Assembly: GCF_000160775.2 (NCBI RefSeq)
Contig: NZ_CM001024.1
Coordinates: 2,848,172 to 2,912,171 of the forward strand
DNA from: Aeromicrobium marinum DSM 15272
Lineage (GTDB): Bacteria > Actinomycetota > Actinomycetes > Propionibacteriales > Nocardioidaceae
Direction of reading: 5' to 3'
Length of the DNA stretch: 64,000 nt
Part shown: piece by piece, positions 33,704-43,234 of the stretch
Numbering within the stretch: the stretch's first letter is position 1
How the letters are laid out: every line of letters starts with the position of its first letter
Notes under the pieces: generated by a model
Told to the model about the DNA's origin: nothing
The model's database searches: none
Seen by the model: the letters and a program-made list of their open reading frames with translations, nothing else
Translations under genes and position numbers: made by a program

Positions 33704-36454
33704 ATGACCACGCTCGTCATCGTCGAGTCACCGAACAAGGTCCGCAGCATCGCGGGCTACCTCGGTGACGGCTACGTCGTGGACTCCTCCGTCGGCCACA
33801 TCCGGGACCTCCCGCAGGGCGCCGACCAGATCCCCGAGAAGTACAAGAAGGAGTCCTGGGCGCGTCTCGGCGTCGACATCGAGAACGGCTTCGAGCCGGT
33901 CTACGTCGTGTCCGCCGACAAGAAGTCGCAGATCACCAAGCTGAAGAAGCTGCTCAAGTCCGCTGACGAGCTCGTGCTCGCGACCGATGAGGACCGTGAG
34001 GGCGAGGCGATCGCCTGGCACCTGCTCGACGAGCTGAAGCCCAAGGTCCCGGTCAAGCGGATCGTGTTCAACGAGATCACCTCCGAGGCGATCGCCCACG
34101 CCATCGCCAACCCTCGCGACGTCGACATGGACCTCGTCGACGCGCAGGAGACCCGCCGGATCCTCGACCGCCTGTACGGCTACGAGGTCAGCCCCGTCCT
34201 GTGGAAGAAGGTCATGAGCGGCCTCTCCGCGGGCCGCGTGCAGTCGGTGGCCACCCGCCTGGTGGTCGAGCGCGAGCGGGCGCGGATGGCGTTCCGGGTC
34301 GCGCACTACTGGGACCTCGAGGCGACGTTCGACGCCGGTGCCGACCTGGAGCCACGGCTGTTCCCCGCCAAGCTCGCGACGGTCGACGGTCGCCGGGTGG
34401 CGAACGGGTCGCACTTCGACGCCGCGGCGCAGCTGAAGAGCCCCGACGTCGTCCACCTCGACGCCGACCGTTCGGCCGCGCTCGCAGCCGCGATCCGTGA
34501 TCAGCCGCACCAGGTCGTCTCGGTCGAGTCCAAGCCCTACACCCGTCGCCCGTACGCGCCGTTCCGCACCACCACGATGCAGCAGGAGGGCTCGCGCAAG
34601 TTCGGCTGGACCGCCGCCCGCACCATGCAGGTCGCCCAGCGGCTCTACGAGGGCGGCTTCATCACCTACATGCGGACCGACTCCACGACCCTCTCGCAGA
34701 CCGCACTCACCGCGGCACGGGCCCAGGTCAAGGAGCTGTACGGGGCGCAGTACCTGCCCGACGCCCCCCGGGTGTACGCCGGCAAGGTCAAGAACGCCCA
34801 GGAGGCGCACGAGGCCATCCGCCCGGCCGGTGAGGCGTTCCGCACCCCGGACTCCACCGGTCTGCGCGGCGACGAGGCCAAGCTCTACGACCTGGTCTGG
34901 AAGCGCACCGTCGCCTCGCAGATGAAGGACGCTGCCGGCAACTCCGTCACGATCCGCATCGGCGCGACCGCCACCAGCGGCGAGAAGGTGGAGTTCACCT
35001 CCTCCGGCCGCACCATCACCTTCCACGGATTCCTGAAGGCGTACGTCGAGACCAGCGAGGACCCCGACGCCCAGGGCGACGACGCGCAGACCAAGCTGCC
35101 CAACCTGTCGCAGGGCGACACCGTCACGATCGACGAGCTCGACGCGGCCGCCCACCAGACCAAGCCCCCGGCGCGGTTCACGGAGGCCAGCCTCATCAAG
35201 GAGCTGGAGGAGCGCGAGATCGGCCGGCCGTCGACCTACGCCTCGATCATCGGCACCATCCAGAACCGCGGGTACGTGTACAAGAAGGGCACCGCCCTGG
35301 TCCCGGCGTGGATCGCGTTCAGCGTCGTGCGCCTGCTGGAGCAGCACTTCGAGCGGCTGATCGACTACTCGTTCACCGCCGAGCTGGAGGACGTGCTCGA
35401 CGAGGTGGCCGGGGGCCGCGAGGACCGGGTCACGGTGCTGCAGGCCTTCTGGGACGGTCAGGCGGAGGGCGACACGGGGCTCAAGCGGCTCATCGACAAC
35501 CTGCCCGACATCGACGCGCGGGCGCTCGCGACGTTCGAGCTGGGCGAGGGCATCAACCTGCGGGTCGGTCGCTACGGGCCCTACGTCGAGGGCCCGCCGA
35601 TGGTGCCCGGTGACGGCGGCAGCGAGGTGCCCACGCGGGCCAACGTGCCCGAGGACCTGCCGCCGGACGAGCTGACGCTGGAGACGGCACGCGAGCTGCT
35701 CGCCAACCCGCAGGGACAGGAGAAGTCCCTGGGCTCGCACCCCGAGACCGGCCTGGAGCTGACGGCCCGCAACGGTCGCTACGGTCCGTACGTGACCGAG
35801 GCGCTGCCGGCGGACGCACCCAAGTCGGCCAAGCCCCGCACCGCGAGCCTGTTCAAGTCGATGTCGCTGGACTCCATCGGGATCGACGACGCCGTGCGGC
35901 TCCTCACCCTCCCGCGGGTCGTGGGCACCGATGCCGACGGGGTCGAGATCACGGCGCAGAACGGTCGCTACGGCCCGTATCTCAAGAAGGGCACGGACTC
36001 CCGGTCGCTGGAGTCCGAGGACCAGCTGCTCACCCTCACCGAGGAGCAGGCTCTCGCGATCTACGCCCAGCCGAAGACCTACGGTCGGGCCGCCGCCAAG
36101 CCCCCGCTGAAGGAGTTCGGCGAGGACCCGGTCAGCGGACGGCCGATCGTGGTGAAGGACGGCCGTTTCGGCATGTACGTGACCGACGGGGAGTACAACG
36201 CGACGCTGCGCAAGGACGACTCCCTCGAGGACCTCACGGCCGACCGCGCCTACGAGCTGCTGGCCGAGCGCCGCGCCAAGGGGCCGGCCAAGAAGGGCGG
36301 CAAGAAGACCCCCGCCAAGAAGACGGCCAAGAAGACCACCGCGAAGAAGACCACGGCGAAGAAGTCCGCTGCCAAGAAGACGGCCAAGAAGACCACCGCG
36401 AAGAAGACCACCGCGAGGAAGACGACGGCCAAGAAGTCGACCGCGTCGTCCTGA
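33704..36454 (+). CDS. topA: DNA topoisomerase I
   Basis: A 916-residue type IA topoisomerase relaxing negative supercoils. The TOPRIM domain (LVIVESPNKVRSIAGYL, then ATDEDREGEAIAWHL) is followed by the catalytic core with Tyr322 in GFITYMRTDSTT. The C-terminal half has repeated toprim-associated segments with NGRYGPYV, in place of zinc fingers, as in mycobacterial TopA. The last 60 residues are Lys/Ala/Thr repeats (AKKTTAKKT), a basic DNA-binding tail that promotes processivity in actinobacterial TopA. It ends directly against the convergent Pr6Pr gene, with no gap between stops. Confidence 0.97.
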   Translation: MTTLVIVESPNKVRSIAGYLGDGYVVDSSVGHIRDLPQGADQIPEKYKKESWARLGVDIENGFEPVYVVSADKKSQITKLKKLLKSADELVLATDEDREGEAIAWHLLDELKPKVPVKRIVFNEITSEAIAHAIANPRDVDMDLVDAQETRRILDRLYGYEVSPVLWKKVMSGLSAGRVQSVATRLVVERERARMAFRVAHYWDLEATFDAGADLEPRLFPAKLATVDGRRVANGSHFDAAAQLKSPDVVHLDADRSAALAAAIRDQPHQVVSVESKPYTRRPYAPFRTTTMQQEGSRKFGWTAARTMQVAQRLYEGGFITYMRTDSTTLSQTALTAARAQVKELYGAQYLPDAPRVYAGKVKNAQEAHEAIRPAGEAFRTPDSTGLRGDEAKLYDLVWKRTVASQMKDAAGNSVTIRIGATATSGEKVEFTSSGRTITFHGFLKAYVETSEDPDAQGDDAQTKLPNLSQGDTVTIDELDAAAHQTKPPARFTEASLIKELEEREIGRPSTYASIIGTIQNRGYVYKKGTALVPAWIAFSVVRLLEQHFERLIDYSFTAELEDVLDEVAGGREDRVTVLQAFWDGQAEGDTGLKRLIDNLPDIDARALATFELGEGINLRVGRYGPYVEGPPMVPGDGGSEVPTRANVPEDLPPDELTLETARELLANPQGQEKSLGSHPETGLELTARNGRYGPYVTEALPADAPKSAKPRTASLFKSMSLDSIGIDDAVRLLTLPRVVGTDADGVEITAQNGRYGPYLKKGTDSRSLESEDQLLTLTEEQALAIYAQPKTYGRAAAKPPLKEFGEDPVSGRPIVVKDGRFGMYVTDGEYNATLRKDDSLEDLTADRAYELLAERRAKGPAKKGGKKTPAKKTAKKTTAKKTTAKKSAAKKTAKKTTAKKTTARKTTAKKSTASS

Positions 36455-37111
36455 TCAGGCGGCCGGACGGTCGCGGTGCGACCACCGGATGTAGGCGCCG
36501 GCGACCAGCAGCATCCCCAGGGTGAGGCCCACGCAGGTGACGGCCACCGACCCGGCGCCGTTGAGGTCGGTGCTGAGGAAGTCGTAGGGGACCCGGCTGA
36601 CCGATCCGTCGTTGGCCGCGAACGAGGGGTCGCCCCACTCGGAGCGCGCCAGTGTGTAGGCCAGCCAGGCCACCGGCCACGCCAGGACGACCAGGTCCGC
36701 CGGCACGAACCGGGGCCGCGGGCCGACCCACACGTGGCCGACCACGGCGAGCAGGGGGACGACGTAGTGGAACGCCTTGTCGTACCACCACGTGATGCCC
36801 TCGAACGACACGTACGGCCCGATCAGCGTGGCGTAGACGAGTCCCGTCACCGTGATGCCGACCAGGGCCGCGAGCCGCAGCACCCGCCACCCGCGGGAGT
36901 CGGGCTCCCGGCCGGTCGCGAGCACCACCGACGTCGCGAGCACGAGCAGGTTCGACTGGATCGTGAAGTAGCTGAAGAAGTCCAGCAGTCCGTCCCCGGA
37001 ATCGACGACGAGGACGATCTGCCCGACCAGCGCGACGGCCGCGATCGCGGCGGTCGCGCCGTGCCACCATGGGACGAGACCGCGCGAACGTGCTGCCGCA
37101 CTGGGGTTCAT
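36455..37111 (-). CDS. Pr6Pr-type integral membrane protein
   Basis: A 218-residue six-helix membrane protein. AAVALVGQIVLVVDSGDGLLDFFSYFTIQSN at about residue 23 onward, and WYDKAFHYVVPLLAVVGHV and ARSEWGDPS later, are features of the Pr6Pr (FAR-17a/AIG1-related) family, some members of which are lipid hydrolases. ATG 37111 was chosen; ATG 37120 is possible. Its start codon overlaps the divergent LtrA start region, leaving almost no intergenic DNA. Function in bacteria is not established. Confidence 0.7.
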   Translation of the reverse strand: MNPSAAARSRGLVPWWHGATAAIAAVALVGQIVLVVDSGDGLLDFFSYFTIQSNLLVLATSVVLATGREPDSRGWRVLRLAALVGITVTGLVYATLIGPYVSFEGITWWYDKAFHYVVPLLAVVGHVWVGPRPRFVPADLVVLAWPVAWLAYTLARSEWGDPSFAANDGSVSRVPYDFLSTDLNGAGSVAVTCVGLTLGMLLVAGAYIRWSHRDRPAA

Positions 37112-38272
37112 GGTCACCATCATGCCCGGGGTGAGGCCCCGTGACCCCCGCGAGCCGCATCGGTCAGCCACGCCGTTGGAGCTCTTCACCGATCTCTGCT
37201 ACGTCGTCGCCATCGCCCAGGCCGCAGCGGAGCTGCACCACTCCATCAGCGAGAACCACGTGGGCGAGGGCCTGCTGTACTTCGCGATCGGGTTCTTCGC
37301 GATCTGGTGGGCCTGGCTGAACTTCGCCTGGTACAACTCCGCGTACGACAACGACGACACGGGGAACCGGGTCCTGGCCCTGTGGCAGATCGTCGGTTCC
37401 CTCGTGCTGGCTGCCGGTGTGCCGAACCTGTTCGAGCAGGACTTCACCCTGGTCGTCGTGGGGTACTCGCTCATGCGGATCGGGCTGGTGCTCATGTGGC
37501 TCAGGGCGGCCGCCGGACACCCCGAGGGGGCCGCCACCGCCCGCCGGTACGCCGCGGGCCTGTTCGTGGCCCAGTCGCTGTGGATCGTCTTCCTCGCGGT
37601 CCCGGACGCCTGGATCGTCCCGGTGTTCCTGGTGTTCGCGGCCGTCGACTTCGCGGTCCCGGTCGTGGCCGAGTCGGCCGGTACCACGCCGTGGCACCCC
37701 CACCACATCGCCGAGCGCTACGGCCTCATGTTCATCATCGTGCTCGGCGAGACCATCCTGGCGACGACGTTCGCGCTCCAGGCCGCCCTGGACGACGGCA
37801 GCTTCGGTCCCAGCTGCTCGCGGTGGTCACCGGCGGCGTGCTGATCGTCTTCTCCTTCTGGTGGTTGTACTTCTCCCGCGAGGGCGGCGAGGTGCTCACC
37901 GACAACTCCGTGGGGTACCAGTGGGGGTTCGGGCACTACTTCATCTACGGTGCGGGTGCTGCGGTCGGCGCCGGGCTCGCGGCCCGGATCGACCACTACA
38001 CCGACCACTCCGAGGTCACCGACCTCGTGTCGTCCGCGTTCGTCACCGGTCCGGTGGTCGTGTTCCTGCTGTCGTTGTGGCTGGTGCACATCCGCCTCCA
38101 CGACGCGTCGGCCCGGACCTGGGGTCCGCTGGCGGTGGCCGTCGCGGCCACCGTCGCGGCGACCTGGTGGCCGTACACCGAGCTGTGGGTCGGAGCGGTC
38201 TGCGTCGCCCTGCTGGTCGTCGAGCTCCGGATGGCGGCCCGCCCCCGAGGGGTCGTGGGCGCGGCCCACTAG
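37110..38272 (+). pseudogene. ltrA: LtrA (low temperature requirement A) membrane protein, frameshifted
   Basis: Two reading frames together make one LtrA protein of about 387 residues, the usual family length. The first (37110-37844) has EPHRSATPLELFTDLCYVVA and HHIAERYGLMFIIVLGETIL, both LtrA signatures, then runs into a stop. The second frame continues without loss from about 37811 (QLLAVVTGGVLIVFSFWWLY) to 38272. Adding one base at the CCC run 37809-37811 restores the frame. It may be a real pseudogene, a phase-variable gene or a base-calling error in a C run. Start is uncertain (37110, 37122 or 37131). Confidence 0.8.
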
Positions 38273-38281
38273 GCTCGCGCC

Positions 38282-38935
38282 ATGCCGTACTTCACCGACT
38301 CGGGCGTCTTCGTCGCGCTCGAGGGTGGCGAGGGCGGCGGCAAGTCCACCCAGTCCGGCCTGCTGGCCTCGTGGCTGACCGAGCGGGGTCACCAGGTCCT
38401 GGTCACCCGAGAGCCGGGTGGCACCCCGGTCGGGTCGCAGCTGCGGCGCATCGTGCTCGATCCGGCCACCGGTGCGCTCAACTCCCGCACCGAGGCGCTC
38501 ATCTACGCCGCCGACAAGGCCGAGCACGTCGAGGCGCTCGTCCTGCCGGCGCTGGCCGCGGGCCAGGTGGTCCTCACGGATCGATATGTCGACTCCACGC
38601 TCGCCTACCAGGGTGCAGGCCGCGCGATCGACGTCCAGGAACTGGAGCACGTCGCGCGGTGGGCCACGGCCGACCTGCGCCCCCATCTCACCGTGGTCCT
38701 CGACATCGACCCCGTCGTGGGTCTCGCGCGGGCGGGCGAGCCCGACCGGATCGAGGCCGAGCCGCTGGCGTTCCACCGGCGGGTGCGGGAGCACTTCCTG
38801 CGGCTGGCGGCGGCCGATCCCGACCACTACCTCGTGGTCGACGCCGACCGGCCCGCCGAGCAGGTGCAGGCCGACATCCGCGGTGCGCTGACCCCCTGGC
38901 TCTCCCGGTCGACCACGCGGCCGGCCGCCACGTGA
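38282..38935 (+). CDS. tmk: thymidylate kinase
   Basis: A 217-residue P-loop kinase converting dTMP to dTDP. FVALEGGEGGGKSTQSGLLA is the P loop, TREPGGTPVG and TDRYVDSTLAYQGAGR are the DR-x-dTMP-binding motifs, and AGEPDRIEAE is the lid. TAGGCT lies 6 nt before the ATG (leaderless). The stop overlaps the holB GTG by 4 bp, so tmk-holB is one translational unit for DNA replication. Confidence 0.95.
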   Translation: MPYFTDSGVFVALEGGEGGGKSTQSGLLASWLTERGHQVLVTREPGGTPVGSQLRRIVLDPATGALNSRTEALIYAADKAEHVEALVLPALAAGQVVLTDRYVDSTLAYQGAGRAIDVQELEHVARWATADLRPHLTVVLDIDPVVGLARAGEPDRIEAEPLAFHRRVREHFLRLAAADPDHYLVVDADRPAEQVQADIRGALTPWLSRSTTRPAAT

Positions 38936-40071
38936 CCGTCTGGGACGACCTGGTCGGTCAGGAGCCCGTCGTGGACCTGCTGTCGCGGGTGGTGGCCGAG
39001 CCCGGCGCGATGACCCACGCGTGGCTGTTCACCGGCCCGCCCGGCTCCGGCCGGTCCAACGCCGCCCTGGCCTTCGCGGCGGCCCTGCAGTGCGAGCTCG
39101 GCGGGTGCGGCGCCTGCTCGTCCTGCGTCTCCGCCGCCGCCGGGAGCCACCCCGACATCGCGGTCGTCAGCACCGACGGCCTGTCGATCGGCGTCGACAT
39201 CGCCCGCGACGTCGTGCGCCGTTCGGCCCTGCACTCGGCGCTCGGGCGGTGGCAGGTGCTCGTCGTCGAGGACGCCGACCGGCTGACCGACCAGGCGGCC
39301 AACGCGTTGCTCAAGGCGATCGAGGAGCCGGCGCCCCGCACGGTGTGGATGCTGTGCGCCCCGGCCGTCGAGGACGTCATCGTCACGATCCGCTCCCGCT
39401 GCCGGGCGGTGCTGCTGCGCACCCCGTCGACGTCGGCGATCAGCCGGTTGCTGGTCGAGCGCGACGGGGTCGAGCCGGCGCTCGCCGCGGCCACGGCGGC
39501 GGCGTCGCAGGGACACATCGGACGCGCCCGCGGGCTCGCCCGTGACCCGGCCGCCCGCGACCGCCGCCGCGAGATCCTCGCCCTGCCGGCCGGGGTCGGT
39601 CATCTCGGTGACGCCCTCGTCGCCGCGCAGCGCATCGACGCCGAGGCCACCGCCCGCGCCACCACCCACTGCGACGTCGCCGACGCCCGGGAGCTGGACG
39701 ACCTCAAGGCGGCCTGGGGCGTCGAGGACCGCGGTCGGAGGCCGGCCGGCTACGCCGGCGCGCTGTCCGCGCTCACCAAGGAGCAGGAGCGGCGCCGCAA
39801 GCGGATGGCCCGCGACGCCATCGACGGCGTGCTGCTCGACCTGCTCGCCTACTGCCGCGACGTCATCACCCTGCAGCTCGAGGCGGTGTCCGGCCCGGAC
39901 CAGCTGATCAACGCCGACGTCGCCGAGCTCGCCGCCGATTCGGCCCGGCTGTGGACCCCCGAGTCGACGATGGCTGCCATCGATGCGATCGTCGAGTGCC
40001 GGGCCGCGCTCGAGGCCAACGCCGCACCCCTCTTGGCGCTCGAGCGACTCATGGCTCGATTCGTCCGATGA
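38932..40071 (+). CDS. holB: DNA polymerase III delta-prime subunit
   Basis: A 379-residue AAA+ clamp-loader subunit. WDDLVGQEPVVDLLSRVV starts the domain, FTGPPGSGRSNAAL is a P loop with Arg in place of the usual Lys, ELGGCGACSSCVSAAAGSHP is the zinc module, and ANALLKAIEEP is the conserved helix of HolB. The modified P loop fits delta-prime, which does not hydrolyse ATP in the loader. Coupled to tmk by GTGA overlap. Confidence 0.93.
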   Translation: MTVWDDLVGQEPVVDLLSRVVAEPGAMTHAWLFTGPPGSGRSNAALAFAAALQCELGGCGACSSCVSAAAGSHPDIAVVSTDGLSIGVDIARDVVRRSALHSALGRWQVLVVEDADRLTDQAANALLKAIEEPAPRTVWMLCAPAVEDVIVTIRSRCRAVLLRTPSTSAISRLLVERDGVEPALAAATAAASQGHIGRARGLARDPAARDRRREILALPAGVGHLGDALVAAQRIDAEATARATTHCDVADARELDDLKAAWGVEDRGRRPAGYAGALSALTKEQERRRKRMARDAIDGVLLDLLAYCRDVITLQLEAVSGPDQLINADVAELAADSARLWTPESTMAAIDAIVECRAALEANAAPLLALERLMARFVR

Positions 40072-40090
40072 CGCCGCCTCGGGAGGCCGC

Positions 40091-41617
40091 ATGAAGAAGT
40101 CACACGTCGCCATCGTCCTGGTGGCCCTGCTCGCCGGCGTCGGGCTCGGGCTGCTGCTGTTCGACGACGACGACGCACCGGCGACCACCGCCGGGTGGAT
40201 CCCGCCCGACCCCACCGGGGAGTCGGTCGCGGCCGGCCTCGAGTCGTACTACGAGCAGGACCTCGGCTGGGAGGAGTGCGGCCGCAACCAGTGCACCTGG
40301 GTCACCGTCCCGGTCGACTACGACGACCCGGCCGGCGAGACCACCCGACTGCGGGTGTCGGTCGTCCCGGCCGACGGGGAGGGCGGACGCAGCCTGTTCG
40401 TCAACCCGGGCGGCCCGGGCGGATCGGCCATCGAGTTCGCCGACCAGTTCGCCGCGCTCGTGGGCGACGACGTCCAACAGGTCTACGACGTGGTCGGCAT
40501 GGACCCGCGCGGGGTGGGCGAGAGCACGCCGTTGGAGTGCTTCGACGGGGCCCGGTTCGACGACTACGTCGCCCAGGACCCCACCCCCGACGACCCGGAG
40601 GAGCAGGCGCGGTACGTGCAGGAGATCTCCGAGCTGGCCGCGGCCTGCGAGCAGAACTCCGGTGCCCTCGCCGCCCACGTGTCGACGGTCGAGGTGGCCC
40701 GCGACCTCGACGTCGTGCGGGCCCTGCTGGGCGAGGAGAAGCTCGACTGGTTCGGTGCCTCCTACGGCACCCAGCTGGGCGCCACGTACGCGACCCTGTT
40801 CCCCGAGCGCACCGGTCGCATGGTGCTCGACGGTGCCGTCGACCCGACCCTCGACGCCTTCGAGTCGGCCATGGCACAGACGACCGGTTTCCAGCGTGCG
40901 GTCGAGTCGTACGCGGCGTGGTGCGCCGAGCAGGGCGACTGCCCGCTGGGCGACGACCCGGCCGTGGGCGTCGACCGGCTGACCTCGTTCCTCGCGGCGC
41001 TGGACGTCCGGCCGTTGCCCGGTCTCGGCGACCGGCTCCTCACCGAGGGCATCGCCTTCTACGGGGTGGCCCTCCCGCTGTACAACGAGGGGTCGTGGGA
41101 CTTCCTCTCCCAGGCGCTCGAGCTGGCGCTCGACGGCGACGGGTCCGGGCTGATGTACGCGTCCGACCTGTACTTCGACCGGCAGGACGACGGGTCCTAC
41201 GGGTCGAACCTGGGTCAGGTCATCACGGCGGTCAGCTGCCTCGACTCGACCGACCGGCCCGAGCTCGACGACGTCTTCGCGCAGGTCGACCGGTTCGAGC
41301 AGGCGTCGCCGATCTTCGGTCGGGCGCTGGCCTGGGGCGCCGCCGGGTGTTCGGCCTGGCCGTTCACCAGCGACGACCCGGCGCCCCAGCTCGACGGTGC
41401 GGGTGCCCCGCCGATCCTCGTCCTCGGCACCACGCGTGACCCGGCGACCCCGTACGAGTCGGCGGTGGCGCTGGCCGAGCAGCTGGAGTCCGGGATGCTC
41501 ATCACCCGCGACGGCGACGGGCACACCGCCTACACGTCGGGCAACCAGTGCATCGCCGACACCGTCGACCGGTTCCTGCTCGACGGCACCGTGCCCGAGG
41601 CGGACCCGCGCTGCTGA
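40091..41617 (+). CDS. secreted alpha/beta-hydrolase, tripeptidyl aminopeptidase-like
   Basis: A 508-residue exported hydrolase. KSHVAIVLVALLAGVGLGLLLF is a signal anchor with no lipobox. LFVNPGGPGGSAIEF is the oxyanion strand, FGASYGTQLGATYATLFPER holds the nucleophile Ser, and the TAP C-terminal domain ends with PILVLGTTRDPATPY (Asp) and DGDGHTAY (His). Paired Cys residues fit an extracellular enzyme. Related Streptomyces enzymes remove N-terminal tripeptides. GGGAGG precedes the ATG. Confidence 0.87.
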   Translation: MKKSHVAIVLVALLAGVGLGLLLFDDDDAPATTAGWIPPDPTGESVAAGLESYYEQDLGWEECGRNQCTWVTVPVDYDDPAGETTRLRVSVVPADGEGGRSLFVNPGGPGGSAIEFADQFAALVGDDVQQVYDVVGMDPRGVGESTPLECFDGARFDDYVAQDPTPDDPEEQARYVQEISELAAACEQNSGALAAHVSTVEVARDLDVVRALLGEEKLDWFGASYGTQLGATYATLFPERTGRMVLDGAVDPTLDAFESAMAQTTGFQRAVESYAAWCAEQGDCPLGDDPAVGVDRLTSFLAALDVRPLPGLGDRLLTEGIAFYGVALPLYNEGSWDFLSQALELALDGDGSGLMYASDLYFDRQDDGSYGSNLGQVITAVSCLDSTDRPELDDVFAQVDRFEQASPIFGRALAWGAAGCSAWPFTSDDPAPQLDGAGAPPILVLGTTRDPATPYESAVALAEQLESGMLITRDGDGHTAYTSGNQCIADTVDRFLLDGTVPEADPRC

Positions 41618-41623
41618 GCAGGT

Positions 41624-41911
41624 TCAGCTGCGGATGGCCTCGTGGTGACGGATGACCTCGTCGATGATGAAGGTGAGGAACTTCTCGGCGAAGGCCGGAT
41701 CGAGGTCGGCCTCGCCGGCGAGGGCGCGCAACCGGGTGATCTGACGTCCCTCCCGCTCGGGGTCCGACGGCGGCAGGTCGTGGGTCGCCTTGAGCCGGCC
41801 GACGCGCTGCGTGCACTTGAACCGCTCGGCGAGCAGGTGCACGAGCGCGGCGTCGATGTTGTCGATGCTGGCGCGGATGTCCTCGAGCTCGGCCCGGATG
41901 TCGTCGGTCAC
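41624..41911 (-). CDS. chorismate mutase (AroQ type)
   Basis: A 95-residue helical enzyme converting chorismate to prephenate for Phe/Tyr synthesis. DIRASIDNIDAALVHLLAERF and QRVGRLKATH are the first-helix motifs with the active-site Arg and Lys, and FLTFIIDEVIRHHEAI closes the AroQ fold. TACACT lies 6 nt before the GTG start (leaderless). No signal peptide, so it is the cytoplasmic enzyme. Confidence 0.92.
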   Translation of the reverse strand: MTDDIRAELEDIRASIDNIDAALVHLLAERFKCTQRVGRLKATHDLPPSDPEREGRQITRLRALAGEADLDPAFAEKFLTFIIDEVIRHHEAIRS

Positions 41912-41997
41912 GCGACGAGTGTAGGCCGCTGCGTGCGGGGCTGCGGTGAGCCGGTAACGTGGTGCTCCGGTCCGGCGGGCGATCCCCGGCGGACTCC

Positions 41998-42073
41998 GCC
42001 GCCTTAGCTCAGTCGGTAGAGCGTCTCACTCGTAATGAGAAGGTCGTCGGTTCGATTCCGACAGGCGGCTCCA
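41998..42073 (+). tRNA. tRNA-Thr (anticodon CGT)
   Basis: A complete cloverleaf. Acceptor arms GCCGCCT (41998-42004) and AGGCGGC (42063-42069) pair perfectly, the D arm is GCTCAGTCGGTAGAGC, the anticodon stem TCTCA/TGAGA holds loop CTCGTAA with anticodon CGT, and the T arm is GTCGG-TTCGATT-CCGAC. The CCA end is encoded (42071-42073). It reads ACG codons. Confidence 0.97.
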
Positions 42074-42082
42074 CCCTTGCCC

Positions 42083-43234
42083 TCACCGCCGGTGGTGCAG
42101 GCGGGCGGCCTGCTTCACGAGGTGGTCGCGCTCCGCGGTGTTCATCGCCTCACGCGCCGCCTCGGTGTACAACTGGCCGGCCGTTGCCGGATCCCCGTCG
42201 CGTTCGACGAGGTAGGCCCGCACCGCCGTGTGCCGGGCCACTCCCGCGTCGACCTCCGCCAACGCAGCGAGCCCGGCCTGCGGGCCGTTCGCCTCTCCGA
42301 CGGCCACCGCCCGGTTGAGTCGGACGACCGGGCTCCCCGTGATCCGGAGCAGCTCGTCGTACCACTCGACGATCTGCACCCAGTCGGTCTCCGGGGCCGT
42401 CGGGGCGTCCGCGTGCAACGCGGCAATCGCGGCCTGCAGCTGGTACTCGCCCCTTCGGTCGCGGGCCAGAGCCGCCTGCAGCACTGCGACCCCCTCGCCG
42501 ATCGCCGCGGTGTCCCAGCGGCCGCGGTCCTGCTCGGCGAGGGGCACCAGACTGCCGTCGGGCCCGGTCCTTGCGTCCCGTCGCGCGTGGTGCAGCAGCA
42601 TCAACGCCAGCAGACCGGCCACCTCCGGATGGTCGATCACGTCGGCGAGCTGTCGCGTCAGCCGGATCGCCTCGGCCACCAGGTCGACGTCGCCCGAGTA
42701 CCCCTCGTTGAAGACCAGGTAGAGGACCCGCAGCACGGTGGCGACATCACCGGGCTGGTCGAAGCGGACACCGGCTATCGTGCGCTTGGCCCTGCTGATG
42801 CGCTGCGCCATCGTCGCCTCGGGCACCAGGTAGGCCCGGGCGATCTGTCGTGTGGTCAGTCCTCCGACGGCACGGAGGGTGAGCGCGACCGCCGACGACG
42901 GTGTCAACGACGGATGCGTGCACAGGAAGTAGAGCTGCAGGGTGTCGTCGACCGCCCGGGCCGGACCCGGCGCGGGCTGCTCCCGGGTGAGAGCCTCGCG
43001 GCGCAGGCGCGAGGCCCTCGCCCGGGTCTCGTCGAGGAACCGGCGCCACGCGACGGTGACCAGCCAGCCCTTCGCGTCACGGGGCGGGTCGTCCGGCCAC
43101 ACGCGCACCGCCTCGACCAGCGCGTCCTGCACGGCATCCTCGGCCGCCGCGAAGTCGGCGCCGCGGCGGACGAGGACGCCCAGGACGGCGGGGGTGAGGC
43201 GCCGGATCTCCGCCTCGTCGACCGCGGACGTCAT
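42083..43234 (-). CDS. ECF42-family RNA polymerase sigma factor
   Basis: A 383-residue extracytoplasmic-function sigma factor. Region 2 (AAEDAVQDALVEAVRVWPDD), a linker and region 4 (LTTRQIARAYLVPEATMAQRISRAKRTI) fill the first half. The C-terminal half is a helical TPR-like extension, the mark of ECF42. No anti-sigma gene is adjacent, and ECF42 factors are instead paired with DGPF proteins, as here. It overlaps that gene by 4 bp and converges on tRNA-Thr. Confidence 0.9.
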   Translation of the reverse strand: MTSAVDEAEIRRLTPAVLGVLVRRGADFAAAEDAVQDALVEAVRVWPDDPPRDAKGWLVTVAWRRFLDETRARASRLRREALTREQPAPGPARAVDDTLQLYFLCTHPSLTPSSAVALTLRAVGGLTTRQIARAYLVPEATMAQRISRAKRTIAGVRFDQPGDVATVLRVLYLVFNEGYSGDVDLVAEAIRLTRQLADVIDHPEVAGLLALMLLHHARRDARTGPDGSLVPLAEQDRGRWDTAAIGEGVAVLQAALARDRRGEYQLQAAIAALHADAPTAPETDWVQIVEWYDELLRITGSPVVRLNRAVAVGEANGPQAGLAALAEVDAGVARHTAVRAYLVERDGDPATAGQLYTEAAREAMNTAERDHLVKQAARLHHRR

